DNA of 64,000 bases from Streptomyces sp. Root1304. GTDB lineage: Bacteria > Actinomycetota > Actinomycetes > Streptomycetales > Streptomycetaceae. The notes beneath the pieces are model-generated. The model was given only the letters and a program-made list of their open reading frames with translations, had not been told where the DNA came from and did no database searches. The position numbers and the translations under genes were made by a program. The first letter of the stretch is position 1; each line of letters starts with the position of its first letter. The stretch spans positions 621,241 to 685,240 of the forward strand of contig NZ_LMEP01000001.1 of the NCBI RefSeq assembly GCF_001426405.1, written 5' to 3'. Shown here in pieces: positions 31,643-40,118 of the stretch.

Positions 31643-31670
31643 AGCCTGCGGAGCATGTGACCCGCAGGCT
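31643..31670 (+). promoter_or_regulatory. hairpin with T-rich tail in cold-shock gene leader
   Basis: AGCCTGCGG (31643-31651) pairs perfectly with CCGCAGGCT (31662-31670) and is followed at once by TTTGTAGTTTTCAG. This is an intrinsic-terminator-like element about 70 bases before the csp ATG. It may attenuate transcription or act as an RNA switch, or it may end an upstream short transcript. T-rich tails like this are rare elsewhere in this window. Confidence 0.55.
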
Positions 31671-31736
31671 TTTGTAGTTTTCAGACTTGTTTGCAGGTTC
31701 TGGAGCAGGGCGACCCTTTGGCCCATAGGAGGGCTC

Positions 31737-31940
31737 ATGGCTACCGGAACCGTGAAGTGGTTCAACGCTGAAAAGGGCTTCGGCTTCATCGCCCAGGACG
31801 GCGGCGGCCCGGATGTCTTCGTCCACTACTCCGCGATCAACGCGAACGGCTTCCGTTCGCTCGAGGAGAACCAGCTCGTGACCTTCGACGTCACGCAGGG
31901 CCCGAAGGGCCCGCAGGCGGAGAACGTCTCCCCGGCCTAA
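31737..31940 (+). CDS. CspA-family cold-shock protein
   Basis: 67-residue nucleic-acid chaperone with a complete cold-shock domain. RNP1-like KGFGFIAQ and RNP2-like VFVHYSAI motifs are visible after [14 protein letters not shown]. The ATG at 31737 is preceded by an almost perfect GGAGGG ribosome-binding site, unlike the weak sites of its neighbours, suggesting very high expression. A leader hairpin lies upstream and a strong terminator at 31983 downstream. Confidence 0.96.
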   Translation: MATGTVKWFNAEKGFGFIAQDGGGPDVFVHYSAINANGFRSLEENQLVTFDVTQGPKGPQAENVSPA

Positions 31941-31982
31941 GGTGCCTGGGTCGGCGAACACGCACGACTAGAGCAGTACCCA

Positions 31983-32023
31983 AGGAGCCCCGCTCCGTGT
32001 CTTCGGGCACGAGCGGGGCTCCT
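31983..32023 (+). terminator. strong hairpin terminator after csp
   Basis: A 13-bp perfect stem (AGGAGCCCCGCTC at 31983-31995 with 32011-32023) plus a small inner stem lies 43 bases after the csp stop. Confidence 0.85.
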
Positions 32024-32094
32024 GCCCTTATCCGGGCGGCCGGGCAGTCGGCCGGAGGGGTGACCGGGCGGGGCCGCTCGGCGGACCCGGCCGC

Positions 32095-32931
32095 TCAGCA
32101 GTCGGAGATGACCGTCCCGTTGTTGTCGCGGGCCTCGTCGTTGCCCCAGCGGGACAGGTAGTACGCGGAGACGTACGCTCCGCGACCGTTCTTCCCGGCG
32201 TAGACCGTGTCCAGGTCGGTCCGCAGCCACCAGTGGTTGAAGCTCCCGGAGCCGTCGCGGACCTCCGCGCCCCAGACCTTGCAGTAGACGTAGTTCGTGC
32301 CCGCGTTCAGCACGCCCTGCGGGTCGTTCGTGTTCGCCTGGGCGTAGCCGGTGGCGTTGGCGAAGGTGTCCACCCAGTACTTTCCGCCCCCGCCGCCCGA
32401 GCAGCCGTTGTCGCTGGTCAGGGACTTGGAGCCGTAGGAGCCCGGGTAGGGGGCGAGGGAGGCGCCGTTGATCACGATGGGCTGGCCGACGCCGTTGTAG
32501 AGCTGCTCGTAGTGGATGTGGGCGCCGGAGCTGTTGCCCGTGCTGCCGGTGGTGCCGATCTGCTGGCCCTGGGAGACGGTGGCGCCGTTGGCGACGGAGT
32601 AGGCGTTGAGGTGGAAGTAGTACGTCTTCCAGCCGCCGCCGTGCTCGATCGCGATGTAGTTGCCCGCGCCGTCCGGCTGGGAGTAGCGGTAGGCGGTGCC
32701 GGACGCCGAGGCGAGGACCGGGGTGCCGGCGGTCGTGCCGCCGTCGGAGCGGATGAAGTCGAGGGCCTGGCGGACCTCGGCGGAGTGGTGGCTGTAGGTC
32801 CAGGTCTGGCCGCAGGGGTAGGGGGCCTTGAACAGGGGCGCGGCCTGGGCGGGGGTCGTGGTGACGAGCGCGGTGAGCAGGCCCGCGACGAGCGCGAGCA
32901 GGGTGCCGAGCGGGGTGATCCGGGCACGCAT
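32095..32931 (-). CDS. secreted M23-family metallopeptidase
   Basis: 278-residue exported zinc peptidase predicted to cut peptidoglycan cross-bridges. The signal peptide is about 1-31 (PAQA-AP). The LasA/LytM-type domain is about 40-160, with metal ligands probably His48 or His49, Asp58 and His140, plus catalytic His107 (YYFHLNAY) and His138 in GAHIHYE. The C-terminal 100 residues after a Gly-rich linker resemble secreted SH3-like or unknown extensions (GKYWVDTFANATGYAQ...). The start is the ATG at 32931 with GGAGG close upstream. Confidence 0.88.
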   Translation of the reverse strand: MRARITPLGTLLALVAGLLTALVTTTPAQAAPLFKAPYPCGQTWTYSHHSAEVRQALDFIRSDGGTTAGTPVLASASGTAYRYSQPDGAGNYIAIEHGGGWKTYYFHLNAYSVANGATVSQGQQIGTTGSTGNSSGAHIHYEQLYNGVGQPIVINGASLAPYPGSYGSKSLTSDNGCSGGGGGKYWVDTFANATGYAQANTNDPQGVLNAGTNYVYCKVWGAEVRDGSGSFNHWWLRTDLDTVYAGKNGRGAYVSAYYLSRWGNDEARDNNGTVISDC

Positions 32932-33094
32932 GCGTCCTCCGGTACGGGGTGTGGGGCCCGGGCGTACCGGGCCGGGGTACGGGGTCTCGACTGGGTCGAC
33001 GCGCGTTGAACGGCCCCAGCGTGCCGGAAGATCGCGTGCCGCAGTAGACCGCGAACACCACACCCGTTCCGAGGTGTTTACGTAGTCTGGACAC

Positions 33095-33493
33095 ATGACC
33101 GAACGCAAGCCGCCGGGAGTGGACTTCGAGTCGTTCGTGGACAAGCAGATCCGCGAGGCCTCGGAGCGGGGTGAGTTCAGCAGCCTGCCGGGATTCGGCA
33201 AGCCGCTCTCCGACGACCGGGCCCCGTACGACGAGCTGTGGTGGATCAAGGGCAAGATGCACCGCGAGGGCGCGGCCGTGCTGCCGCCCTCGCTGGCCCT
33301 GCGCAAGGCCGCCGAGGACGCGGAGGCGGCGGTGGCCTCGGCGGTCTCGGAGAGCCAGGTGCGCCGCATCCTCGGGGAGATCAACACGAAGATCGCCGAG
33401 GCCCTCGCGCGCCCGCCGGCCGGGGCTCCGCTGAACCTGCGGCCGTTCGACGTCGACGCGGTCGTCGAGCGGTGGCGGGCGGAGCGTCCCTGA
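33095..33493 (+). CDS. DUF1992 (DnaJ homologue subfamily C member 28-like) protein
   Basis: 132-residue soluble protein. The conserved DUF1992 region covers about residues 9-75, with the characteristic GEFSSLPGFGKPLSDD motif, followed by a helical tail. The biochemical role of the family is unknown. It is a single gene, divergent from the M23 peptidase and about 95 bases before the DinB-like gene. Confidence 0.85.
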   Translation: MTERKPPGVDFESFVDKQIREASERGEFSSLPGFGKPLSDDRAPYDELWWIKGKMHREGAAVLPPSLALRKAAEDAEAAVASAVSESQVRRILGEINTKIAEALARPPAGAPLNLRPFDVDAVVERWRAERP

Positions 33494-33587
33494 CCCCGGG
33501 CGGGCGGCCGGATGGGCCCCTCGCGAGCCGCCGAAGGTCCTCGCGCGCCGCGGAAGGGGTCCTCGTGAGTCACCGGAAGGAGTCCCC

Positions 33588-34097
33588 ATGAACAGCGCCG
33601 GTCTGCTGGCCGACTCGTTCGGACGGGTGCGGGAGGCCGTCCGTGAGGCCGTCGACGGCCTCACGGACGACGAGCTGGCCGCACGGATCGATCCGGACGC
33701 GAACACGATCGCCTGGCTCGTCTGGCACCTCACCCGGGTCCAGGACGATCACCTCGCGGACGCGTTCGGCCTGGAGCAGCTCTGGGACGCGGACGGCTGG
33801 CGGGACCGGTTCGGGCTGCCGTTCCCGAAGCGGGCGACCGGATACGGCCAGACGAGCGCCCAGGTCGGGGCGGTTCGGGCCCCGGGCGAGCTGCTCCTCG
33901 GCTATCACGACGCGGTCCACGCGCGGACCGAGGAGCTGGTGCGGTCGCTGACGAACGCCGATCTGGACCGGGTGGTCGACACCGCCTGGAATCCGCCGGT
34001 CACGCTGGGCGTCCGGCTGGTCTCGGTGATCGCGGACGATCTCCAGCACGCGGGGCAGGCGGCGTACGTGCGGGGTGTGGTGGAGCGGCGGGAATGA
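33588..34097 (+). CDS. DinB-like / DUF664 metal-dependent hydrolase-fold protein
   Basis: 169-residue four-helix-bundle protein of the DinB superfamily, often mycothiol-dependent in actinomycetes. The first metal histidine is likely His47 in LVWHLTRVQDDH (His55 also nearby), and a later helix carries His in ADDLQHAGQAAYVRG. The N-terminal helix (SFGRVREAVREAVDGLTDDEL) is typical. The substrate is unknown. The ATG follows GGAAGGAG. Confidence 0.8.
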   Translation: MNSAGLLADSFGRVREAVREAVDGLTDDELAARIDPDANTIAWLVWHLTRVQDDHLADAFGLEQLWDADGWRDRFGLPFPKRATGYGQTSAQVGAVRAPGELLLGYHDAVHARTEELVRSLTNADLDRVVDTAWNPPVTLGVRLVSVIADDLQHAGQAAYVRGVVERRE

Positions 34098-34249
34098 TCG
34101 TGACGGGTGCCGGGAGCGGCTGGTAGCGTCCGCCCCGAACTTTCGTGCGAGGCGATGCTCCGGTTGGGGGGCACCACCGGCCGCCCCGCGCGCCACGGCC
34201 GCCGCCGCCGCCATCGGCCGGCGCGGCCACCCCGGGGAGGACCGCAGTC

Positions 34250-36532
34250 TTGTCGTACCGCTTTCGTGCGTCCCGTGTCCGTCCGTCCGCGCCGGGCCGT
34301 CGTGCGCCCGGCCGGCTGCTCGCCGTCGCCGTGGGCACCGCGCTCGCCGTCACCGTGGGGGGCGTGCTGACCGCCGTCCCGGCCGCGGCGTCGACGGCCG
34401 CGACGGCCACCACCACTGCCACCGCTGCCACCGCCGCCGTGCCGTACCCGAAGCAGGGGTGGCTCTGGAGTCTGGGGAAGACCGGCTTCCTCACCTGGGA
34501 CGCCACCGATGAGGGCACGGCCCGCTGGACCCGCTTCTCGGACGGGTCCTCGACGGCGTTCCGCGCCGGTCACTACGTCTTCGGCTCGCGCGACTCCGAC
34601 GTGGTGATGGACGTCCGGAGCAGTCTCGTCACGCTCCGGGACATGGCCACGGCCACCGACCTGCTCCAGGTCGACCTGGCGGCGGCCGGGCCGAACGCCC
34701 AGCGCGCCGGTGCCGCGGGGTCGACCCTCTTCGTCACCACGAGCAACGCCACCGGCGGCCAGAACCTCGACCTCTACGCGCCGGGCGCCGACGGGCCGGC
34801 CAAGCGGACCGCGACCGGGCTGCCGGCGGACGCGACCGACGTGTACGCCGCGGGAGCCGCGGGCACCGACGTGCTGCTGACGTACCGGACCGGTTCGGGG
34901 ACGGCGGTCCGCCACCACTGGGCGGTCCTCGACCTCGGGACCGCCGCCGTCACCACGCACCGCCAGCGGGCCGCGGACGGCCGCGTCGCCCTCTCGGCCA
35001 CGCACGTCGCCTGGGCCGAGCGCCCGGCGACCGGCACCACCACCGTGAACGTGCTGAACCGGGCCACCGGCGCCGTCCAGCGCTTCGGCGCCGGGACGGG
35101 TGACCTCACCGTCGCCCTGGTGGGGAACTGGGTGACGTACGGGCGCCCCGGCGACCTGCGGGAGTACGAACCCGACCCGCTGTACGCGCTGACCGCCCGC
35201 GACCTGACCACCGGGGCGACCCGCAAGCTCCTCGACCACGTGGTGACGGACATCGACGCGCCCGGCGACGCGATCGGTGTCCACGGCGGTACGGCCGCGC
35301 AGGGCGAGGGCCTGTACCGGATCGCGCCCGGCACCGGCGGCGTCCCGGTCGCCACGCTCGTCGCCGCCAGCGGCGAGCCGACGCGGGTGGCGCTCCTGGG
35401 CCACAGCATCCCGTCGGTGATCGACCTGAGCCGGGGCCCGTCCTTCGACCTGAAGTGGCGGCTCTCCCGGATCAACGTGGAGATGACCCTGACCCTGCGC
35501 CACACCGGCACCGGGGTCACGAAGACCGAGACGGTCCTGCCCCTCGCGGAGCAGGCCACGGACTTCGAGTACGCCCACTTCGACTGGCAGGGCGACGTCG
35601 ACCGGAAGGACTTCCCGGAACTGCCGACGGCCGCGCCGTCCGGTGCGTACACCTGGCGGATCGACGCCAAGCCGCTCAACGGCATCGGGCCGGACCTCGT
35701 CGCCTCCGGGTCCTTCACGGTGACCCGCAGCCGGACGCAGCCGCACGACTTCGACAGCGACGGCGCGCCGGACCTGCTCGCCCGGGACACGGCGGGCCGG
35801 CTGTGGCTGGCCGACTCCTTCTTCACCCGGTACGGCGTCGAGTACTCCACGCAGTTCAGCGTGCCGTACTCCAGGGTCGTCAGCGGCGGCTGGAACATCT
35901 ACGACCGCATCGAGGCCACCGGCAACCTCGGCGGCTCCGGTGTCGGCGACTTCGTCGCGCGGGACAAGACCGGTGTGCTGTGGCTGTTCAAGGGCAGGGG
36001 CGACGGCACCTTCACCGGCCGCATCCGGATCAGCGGCGGCTGGAACACCTACGACCGGATCACCGGCGGCAGCGACCTGACCGGCGACGGCCGGGCCGAC
36101 GTCCTCGCCACCGACAAGGCGGGTGTCCTCTGGCTGCACCCGGGCACCGGAAAGGACACCGCCCCCTTCACGGCGCGCCGGAAGCTCGGCGTCGGCTGGG
36201 GGATCTACACCCAGATCACCGCCGTCGGCGACCTCGCCGGTGGCTCCGCCGGGGACCTCGTGGCCCGCGACCGGGCCGGGGTGCTCTGGCTCCACCTCGG
36301 CAAGGGGGACGGCACGCTCGCGCCCCGGACCCGGATCGGCGGCGGCTGGGGGGCCGACTGGGACCTGGTGGGTCTCGGGGACGCCGACCGGGACGGCCGC
36401 GCCGACCTCTCCGTCTCGGACGCGTACCTCTACCGGGGGACCGGCGACTGGCGGGCGCCGCTGCGGCCGGGCCAGGAGGCGTACACGGTCCGGTCCGGCA
36501 GCACGACGGAACCCTTCGACCTCTACGGGTGA
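34250..36532 (+). CDS. secreted FG-GAP/VCBS repeat protein, array member 1
   Basis: 760-residue exported protein of unknown function and first member of a tandem paralogue array. Domain order: signal peptide (1-48, basic N-terminus, ending PAAAS), a predicted beta-propeller-like domain (about 60-400, with RKLLDH and GEGLYRIAPG motifs), a FlgD-like Ig domain (about 405-490, ending PSGAYTWRIDAKPLNGIGP), then five FG-GAP/VCBS blades (about 498-745). I chose the TTG at 34250 because a GGGGAGG site precedes it and members 2 and 3 also use TTG at the same point; an ATG at 34145 has no such site. A hairpin follows at 36542. Confidence 0.85.
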   Translation: MSYRFRASRVRPSAPGRRAPGRLLAVAVGTALAVTVGGVLTAVPAAASTAATATTTATAATAAVPYPKQGWLWSLGKTGFLTWDATDEGTARWTRFSDGSSTAFRAGHYVFGSRDSDVVMDVRSSLVTLRDMATATDLLQVDLAAAGPNAQRAGAAGSTLFVTTSNATGGQNLDLYAPGADGPAKRTATGLPADATDVYAAGAAGTDVLLTYRTGSGTAVRHHWAVLDLGTAAVTTHRQRAADGRVALSATHVAWAERPATGTTTVNVLNRATGAVQRFGAGTGDLTVALVGNWVTYGRPGDLREYEPDPLYALTARDLTTGATRKLLDHVVTDIDAPGDAIGVHGGTAAQGEGLYRIAPGTGGVPVATLVAASGEPTRVALLGHSIPSVIDLSRGPSFDLKWRLSRINVEMTLTLRHTGTGVTKTETVLPLAEQATDFEYAHFDWQGDVDRKDFPELPTAAPSGAYTWRIDAKPLNGIGPDLVASGSFTVTRSRTQPHDFDSDGAPDLLARDTAGRLWLADSFFTRYGVEYSTQFSVPYSRVVSGGWNIYDRIEATGNLGGSGVGDFVARDKTGVLWLFKGRGDGTFTGRIRISGGWNTYDRITGGSDLTGDGRADVLATDKAGVLWLHPGTGKDTAPFTARRKLGVGWGIYTQITAVGDLAGGSAGDLVARDRAGVLWLHLGKGDGTLAPRTRIGGGWGADWDLVGLGDADRDGRADLSVSDAYLYRGTGDWRAPLRPGQEAYTVRSGSTTEPFDLYG

Positions 36533-36541
36533 CACGCGCCC

Positions 36542-36560
36542 GCCGGGCTCCCCGCCCGGC
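36542..36560 (+). terminator. short hairpin after array member 1
   Basis: GCCGGGC (36542-36548) pairs with GCCCGGC (36554-36560) across a 5-base loop, ten bases after the stop of member 1. It is a modest candidate on its own, but similar hairpins follow most other array members. Confidence 0.5.
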
Positions 36561-36632
36561 CCGCGACCCTTCGCGTCACCCCTCACGAACCTCACGAACG
36601 CTCAGTCCCACCCACAGGGAGAGAGACAGATC

Positions 36633-38843
36633 TTGTCCCACGTCCGAACCGCTCGCCGACGGCTGTTCGTCGCCGTCACCACCGTCCTCGCCGTGACCCT
36701 CGGCGCCGGGGCCCTGACGGCTCCGGCGACCGCGGCTCCCGCCGGTGCCGTCACGGCCACGACGGGCACGACGGCGGCCGCCGCCGTCCCCTTCGCCAAG
36801 AACTACAAGGTCACGGGCGCCGGGGTCACCGGCTTCCTCTCGCAGAACCCCGACACCTACGACACCCGCTGGACCTCGTACGCGACCGGCGCGTCGACGG
36901 GGTACACCGGCCGCGTCCTGCTGCGCTCCTCGCGGACCACGGACTACCTGGTCTTCGTCGGCAGCCGCCAGGTCACGCTCCGGAACCTGAGCACCAGTGC
37001 GGTGCTGGACGTCCCGACCGGCTTCGCGGGCGGCGGGTCCCAGTACGCGGGTGCGGCGGGTGACGCCGTCTTCACGTCGGTCGCGACCGACGACGGACCC
37101 GAGGTGCTGACGAAGCACACCGGGGAGGGCGGCCCGGTCACGGTGACCGGCCTGCCGCAGGGTGCCACCGACCTCGCGGTCGGTCCCGGCACCCCCGACG
37201 ACGCCCTGGTCACCTTCACCGTGGGCACGGTGGAGAAGTGGGGCATGCTCGACCTCGCCACCGGCGTCGTCGACGAGATACGCGACCGCCCGAACGCCTC
37301 GCTCGGCGGCGACGTCGCCGTCTCCGCGACCCGGGTGGCGTGGACCGAGACCAGCGCGACCCAGCGGGTCTCGGTCGTCCTCCTCGACCGCGCCACGGGC
37401 ACGACCCGGCGCATCGCGCTGGGCGACGTGGCGGCGTACGGCGTCCAGATCGGCCTGGTCGGCGGCCGGGTCGTGTACGGCGAGGCCGGCGGCCTCTCCG
37501 CCGGCGCCACGAACCCGCTGTACGCGCCCACCGCGATCGACCCGGCCACCGGGGCCAAGGTCAAGCTGATCGACCACCTGACCTCGTCCGAGGCGGCGCC
37601 CGACGGCAGCCTGCTGGTGCGCGGCGGCACGGTCGCGCAGGGCGAGGGCCTGTACCGGATCGCCCCCGACGGCGCCGGGAACCCGCTGGTCACCCTCGTG
37701 GCGTCCACCGGCGAGCCGACCAAGGTCGTCATCGGGACGAACAACGTCCCCGCCGTCGTCGACTTCGACAAGACCCGCGGCCGGGCCTCCTTCACCTGGA
37801 ACCTGTCCCGGACCTCGGTCGACGTGAGGATGACGGTGCGCCACGTGCGGACCGGTCTGACCATGACCCACTACGAGACCCACCCGTACAACCCGTGGGT
37901 CACGATGAACTGGGACGGCGAGCTGGGCCCCTCGCGGGTGAGCGCCCCCAACGGCGACTACACCTGGTCGGTCACCGCCACCCCGCTCAACGGCATCGGC
38001 CCGGCCACGACCGCGACCGGCACCTTCAAGGTCGTCCGGAAGCCCGCGCCGCACGACTTCAACGACAACGGCACCCCGGACGTCCTCGCGCGGGACTCCG
38101 CCGGGCGCCTGTGGCGGCACGACTCGAACTACTCGGCGTACGCCAACGGCGGGCAGCTCGTCGAGCCCTCGACGCCCAAGCCGGCGCTGATCGGCACCGG
38201 CTGGAACATCTACGACCGGATCGAGGCCGTCGGCGACGTCGGCGGCTCGGGCGTCGGCGACTTCGTCGCGCGGGACAAGACCGGTGTGCTGTGGCTGTTC
38301 AAGGGCCGGGGGGACGGCACGTTCGCGGGCCGCATCCGCATCGGCGGCGGCTGGAACACCTACGACCAGCTCACCGGCGGCAGCGACTTCACCGGTGACG
38401 GCCGCTCCGACCTCGTCGGCATCGACAAGGCGGGCGTGTTCTGGCTGTACAAGGGCACCGGCAAGGACACGGCCCCCTACTCGGGACGCGTGAGGCTCGG
38501 CGTCGGCTTCGGCATCTACAACCAGATCACCGCCGTCGGCAACATCGCGGGCGGCACCGCCGGGGACCTCGTCGCCCGTGACAGGTCCGGCGTGCTGTGG
38601 AGCTTCCTCGGCAACGGCAGGGGCGGCTTCGTGCCGCGTACGAAGATCGGCGCCGGGTTCCACGTGTACGACGACCTGGTCGGCGTGGGCGACGCGAACC
38701 GCGACGGGCGCAACGACCTGTACGTGCACACGTACGGCGGGGACTCGTACCTGTTCCGCGGCACGAACGACTGGCGGACCCCGTTCCAGGGCCGCCAGCT
38801 CACGGGTGTGGCGTTCGTGTGGGGCTACTCCCCCGTCGCCTGA
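36633..38843 (+). CDS. secreted FG-GAP/VCBS repeat protein, array member 2
   Basis: 736-residue paralogue of member 1 with the same order: signal peptide (1-33, ending ATAAP), propeller-like domain (about 45-385), FlgD-like Ig domain (about 390-465, NGDYTWSVTATPLNGIGP), five FG-GAP blades (about 472-720). It starts at the TTG at 36633 after a GGGAGAGAGA site. The blade 2 DNA (38253-38306) is identical over 54 bases to member 1 (35942-35995). No membrane anchor or sortase motif is present at the C-terminus, so it is predicted to be released or non-covalently bound. Confidence 0.88.
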   Translation: MSHVRTARRRLFVAVTTVLAVTLGAGALTAPATAAPAGAVTATTGTTAAAAVPFAKNYKVTGAGVTGFLSQNPDTYDTRWTSYATGASTGYTGRVLLRSSRTTDYLVFVGSRQVTLRNLSTSAVLDVPTGFAGGGSQYAGAAGDAVFTSVATDDGPEVLTKHTGEGGPVTVTGLPQGATDLAVGPGTPDDALVTFTVGTVEKWGMLDLATGVVDEIRDRPNASLGGDVAVSATRVAWTETSATQRVSVVLLDRATGTTRRIALGDVAAYGVQIGLVGGRVVYGEAGGLSAGATNPLYAPTAIDPATGAKVKLIDHLTSSEAAPDGSLLVRGGTVAQGEGLYRIAPDGAGNPLVTLVASTGEPTKVVIGTNNVPAVVDFDKTRGRASFTWNLSRTSVDVRMTVRHVRTGLTMTHYETHPYNPWVTMNWDGELGPSRVSAPNGDYTWSVTATPLNGIGPATTATGTFKVVRKPAPHDFNDNGTPDVLARDSAGRLWRHDSNYSAYANGGQLVEPSTPKPALIGTGWNIYDRIEAVGDVGGSGVGDFVARDKTGVLWLFKGRGDGTFAGRIRIGGGWNTYDQLTGGSDFTGDGRSDLVGIDKAGVFWLYKGTGKDTAPYSGRVRLGVGFGIYNQITAVGNIAGGTAGDLVARDRSGVLWSFLGNGRGGFVPRTKIGAGFHVYDDLVGVGDANRDGRNDLYVHTYGGDSYLFRGTNDWRTPFQGRQLTGVAFVWGYSPVA

Positions 38844-38874
38844 CCTTCCCCGCTCCGGCCGCCCGTCCCCGATC

Positions 38875-38900
38875 GCCCGTCCGGGCCTTCGGGGGCGGGC
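38875..38900 (+). terminator. hairpin after array member 2
   Basis: An 8-bp stem (one G-T pair) of GCCCGTCC (38875-38882) with the end of GGGGGCGGGC (38891-38900), about 30 bases after the stop of member 2. The next 200 bases up to member 3 hold no gene. Confidence 0.5.
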
Positions 38901-39102
38901 AGTTGGGCATCCGGGGAGGGGCCGTCGGGGCTCCCGCGAGACGCCCTGAACATTCGGTGAACCGCCGTACAACCCTCCGGCCCGATCATGTGTCTGACCC
39001 TGCAGCACCTCGTGAGCGATCTTTCCTCACGGGCCGTGCGCCACGAATTTCCGGGTGCCGCGCTCTTCACCGCGCACCCTCCTTGGGGGAGGAACGTTTC
39101 TC

Positions 39103-40038
39103 TTGCGTCACATCACCGCATCCCGCCGCCGCGTCACCACGGCCGTGACCGCCGTCCTCGCCGCCACGCTCGGCGTGGCCACGCTGTCCGCACCGGCCGC
39201 CACGGCCGCGACGGCCCCGGTCACCCCGGTGACCTGGCACGACTTCAACGGCAACGGCACGCCGGATCTGCTCTCCGAGTCCTACGACCGGCCCACCATG
39301 GTGCGATCCGACACGGCGTACGACCCGGCCACGGGCAAGGTCACCGCTGGGGCCTGGGCGTCCACCGGCATCCCCGCCGAGACCGACCCCATGCTCTCCC
39401 ACCCCTTCCACATCGCCACGGGCAACCTCGGCGGCTCCGCTGTCGGCGACTTCGTCTCCCGGGTCGGTGGCGTCCTCTACCTCAACAAGGGCCGCGGTGA
39501 CGGCACCTTCAGCGCGCCCATCAACGTCGGTACCGGATGGCACGTCTACAAGAAGCTCGTGGGCGGCAGCGACATCACCGGGGACGGGAAGCCCGACCTG
39601 CTCGGAATCTCCTCGACCACCGGCGAACTCTGGCTCCACACGGGGACCGGCAAGGACACCGCCCCCTTCCTCGCCGCACGCAAGAACCTCGGCAAGGGCT
39701 GGGGGGTCTACTACTCCGTCGCCGGCGTGGGCAACATCGCCGGCGGGCCCGCCGGCGACGTCGTCGCCGTCGACGGGTACGGATCCGCCTGGCTCCACCT
39801 CGGCAAGGGCGACGGCACCTTCGCGCCCCGCACCAGGATCAGCCTCACCTGGCCGGGCTCCGTGGTACTCGGCGTCGGCGACATCAACCGCGACGGGCGC
39901 CCCGACATGGTCACCTTCACCCATCCCGCCGGCAGCCTGAAGATCCACCTGGGCACCGGCGACTGGCGGGCTCCGTTCAGGAACACCACCCCGCAGGACC
40001 TCGGTCTGCCGGGCCTCAACGGCTTCACCACCTTCTGA
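39103..40038 (+). CDS. short secreted FG-GAP/VCBS protein, array member 3 (propeller only)
   Basis: 311-residue short form of the array family. The signal peptide (1-36, ending ATAAT) is followed almost directly by the five FG-GAP blades (WHDFNGNGTPD onward); the 350-residue propeller-like domain and the FlgD-like Ig domain of the other members are absent. The reading frame is intact, so it is either a domain-deleted gene or the minimal ancestral form. I use the TTG at 39103 after GGGGGAGG, matching members 1 and 2; a GTG at 39055 would add 16 residues ahead of the signal peptide. Confidence 0.82.
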   Translation: MRHITASRRRVTTAVTAVLAATLGVATLSAPAATAATAPVTPVTWHDFNGNGTPDLLSESYDRPTMVRSDTAYDPATGKVTAGAWASTGIPAETDPMLSHPFHIATGNLGGSAVGDFVSRVGGVLYLNKGRGDGTFSAPINVGTGWHVYKKLVGGSDITGDGKPDLLGISSTTGELWLHTGTGKDTAPFLAARKNLGKGWGVYYSVAGVGNIAGGPAGDVVAVDGYGSAWLHLGKGDGTFAPRTRISLTWPGSVVLGVGDINRDGRPDMVTFTHPAGSLKIHLGTGDWRAPFRNTTPQDLGLPGLNGFTTF

Positions 40039-40118
40039 CCTCCGGCCCCGCCGCTTCGTCCGCGGCCCCACCGCCGGACCCACAACTTCCCCTGCCGCCT
40101 CCTCCGTCAAGGACTCCC

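Noticed and set aside
34145..34249. Upstream ATG extension of array member 1
   Set aside because: It adds 35 Pro/Arg-rich residues ahead of a signal peptide, lacks a ribosome-binding site, and does not match the TTG starts of members 2 and 3.
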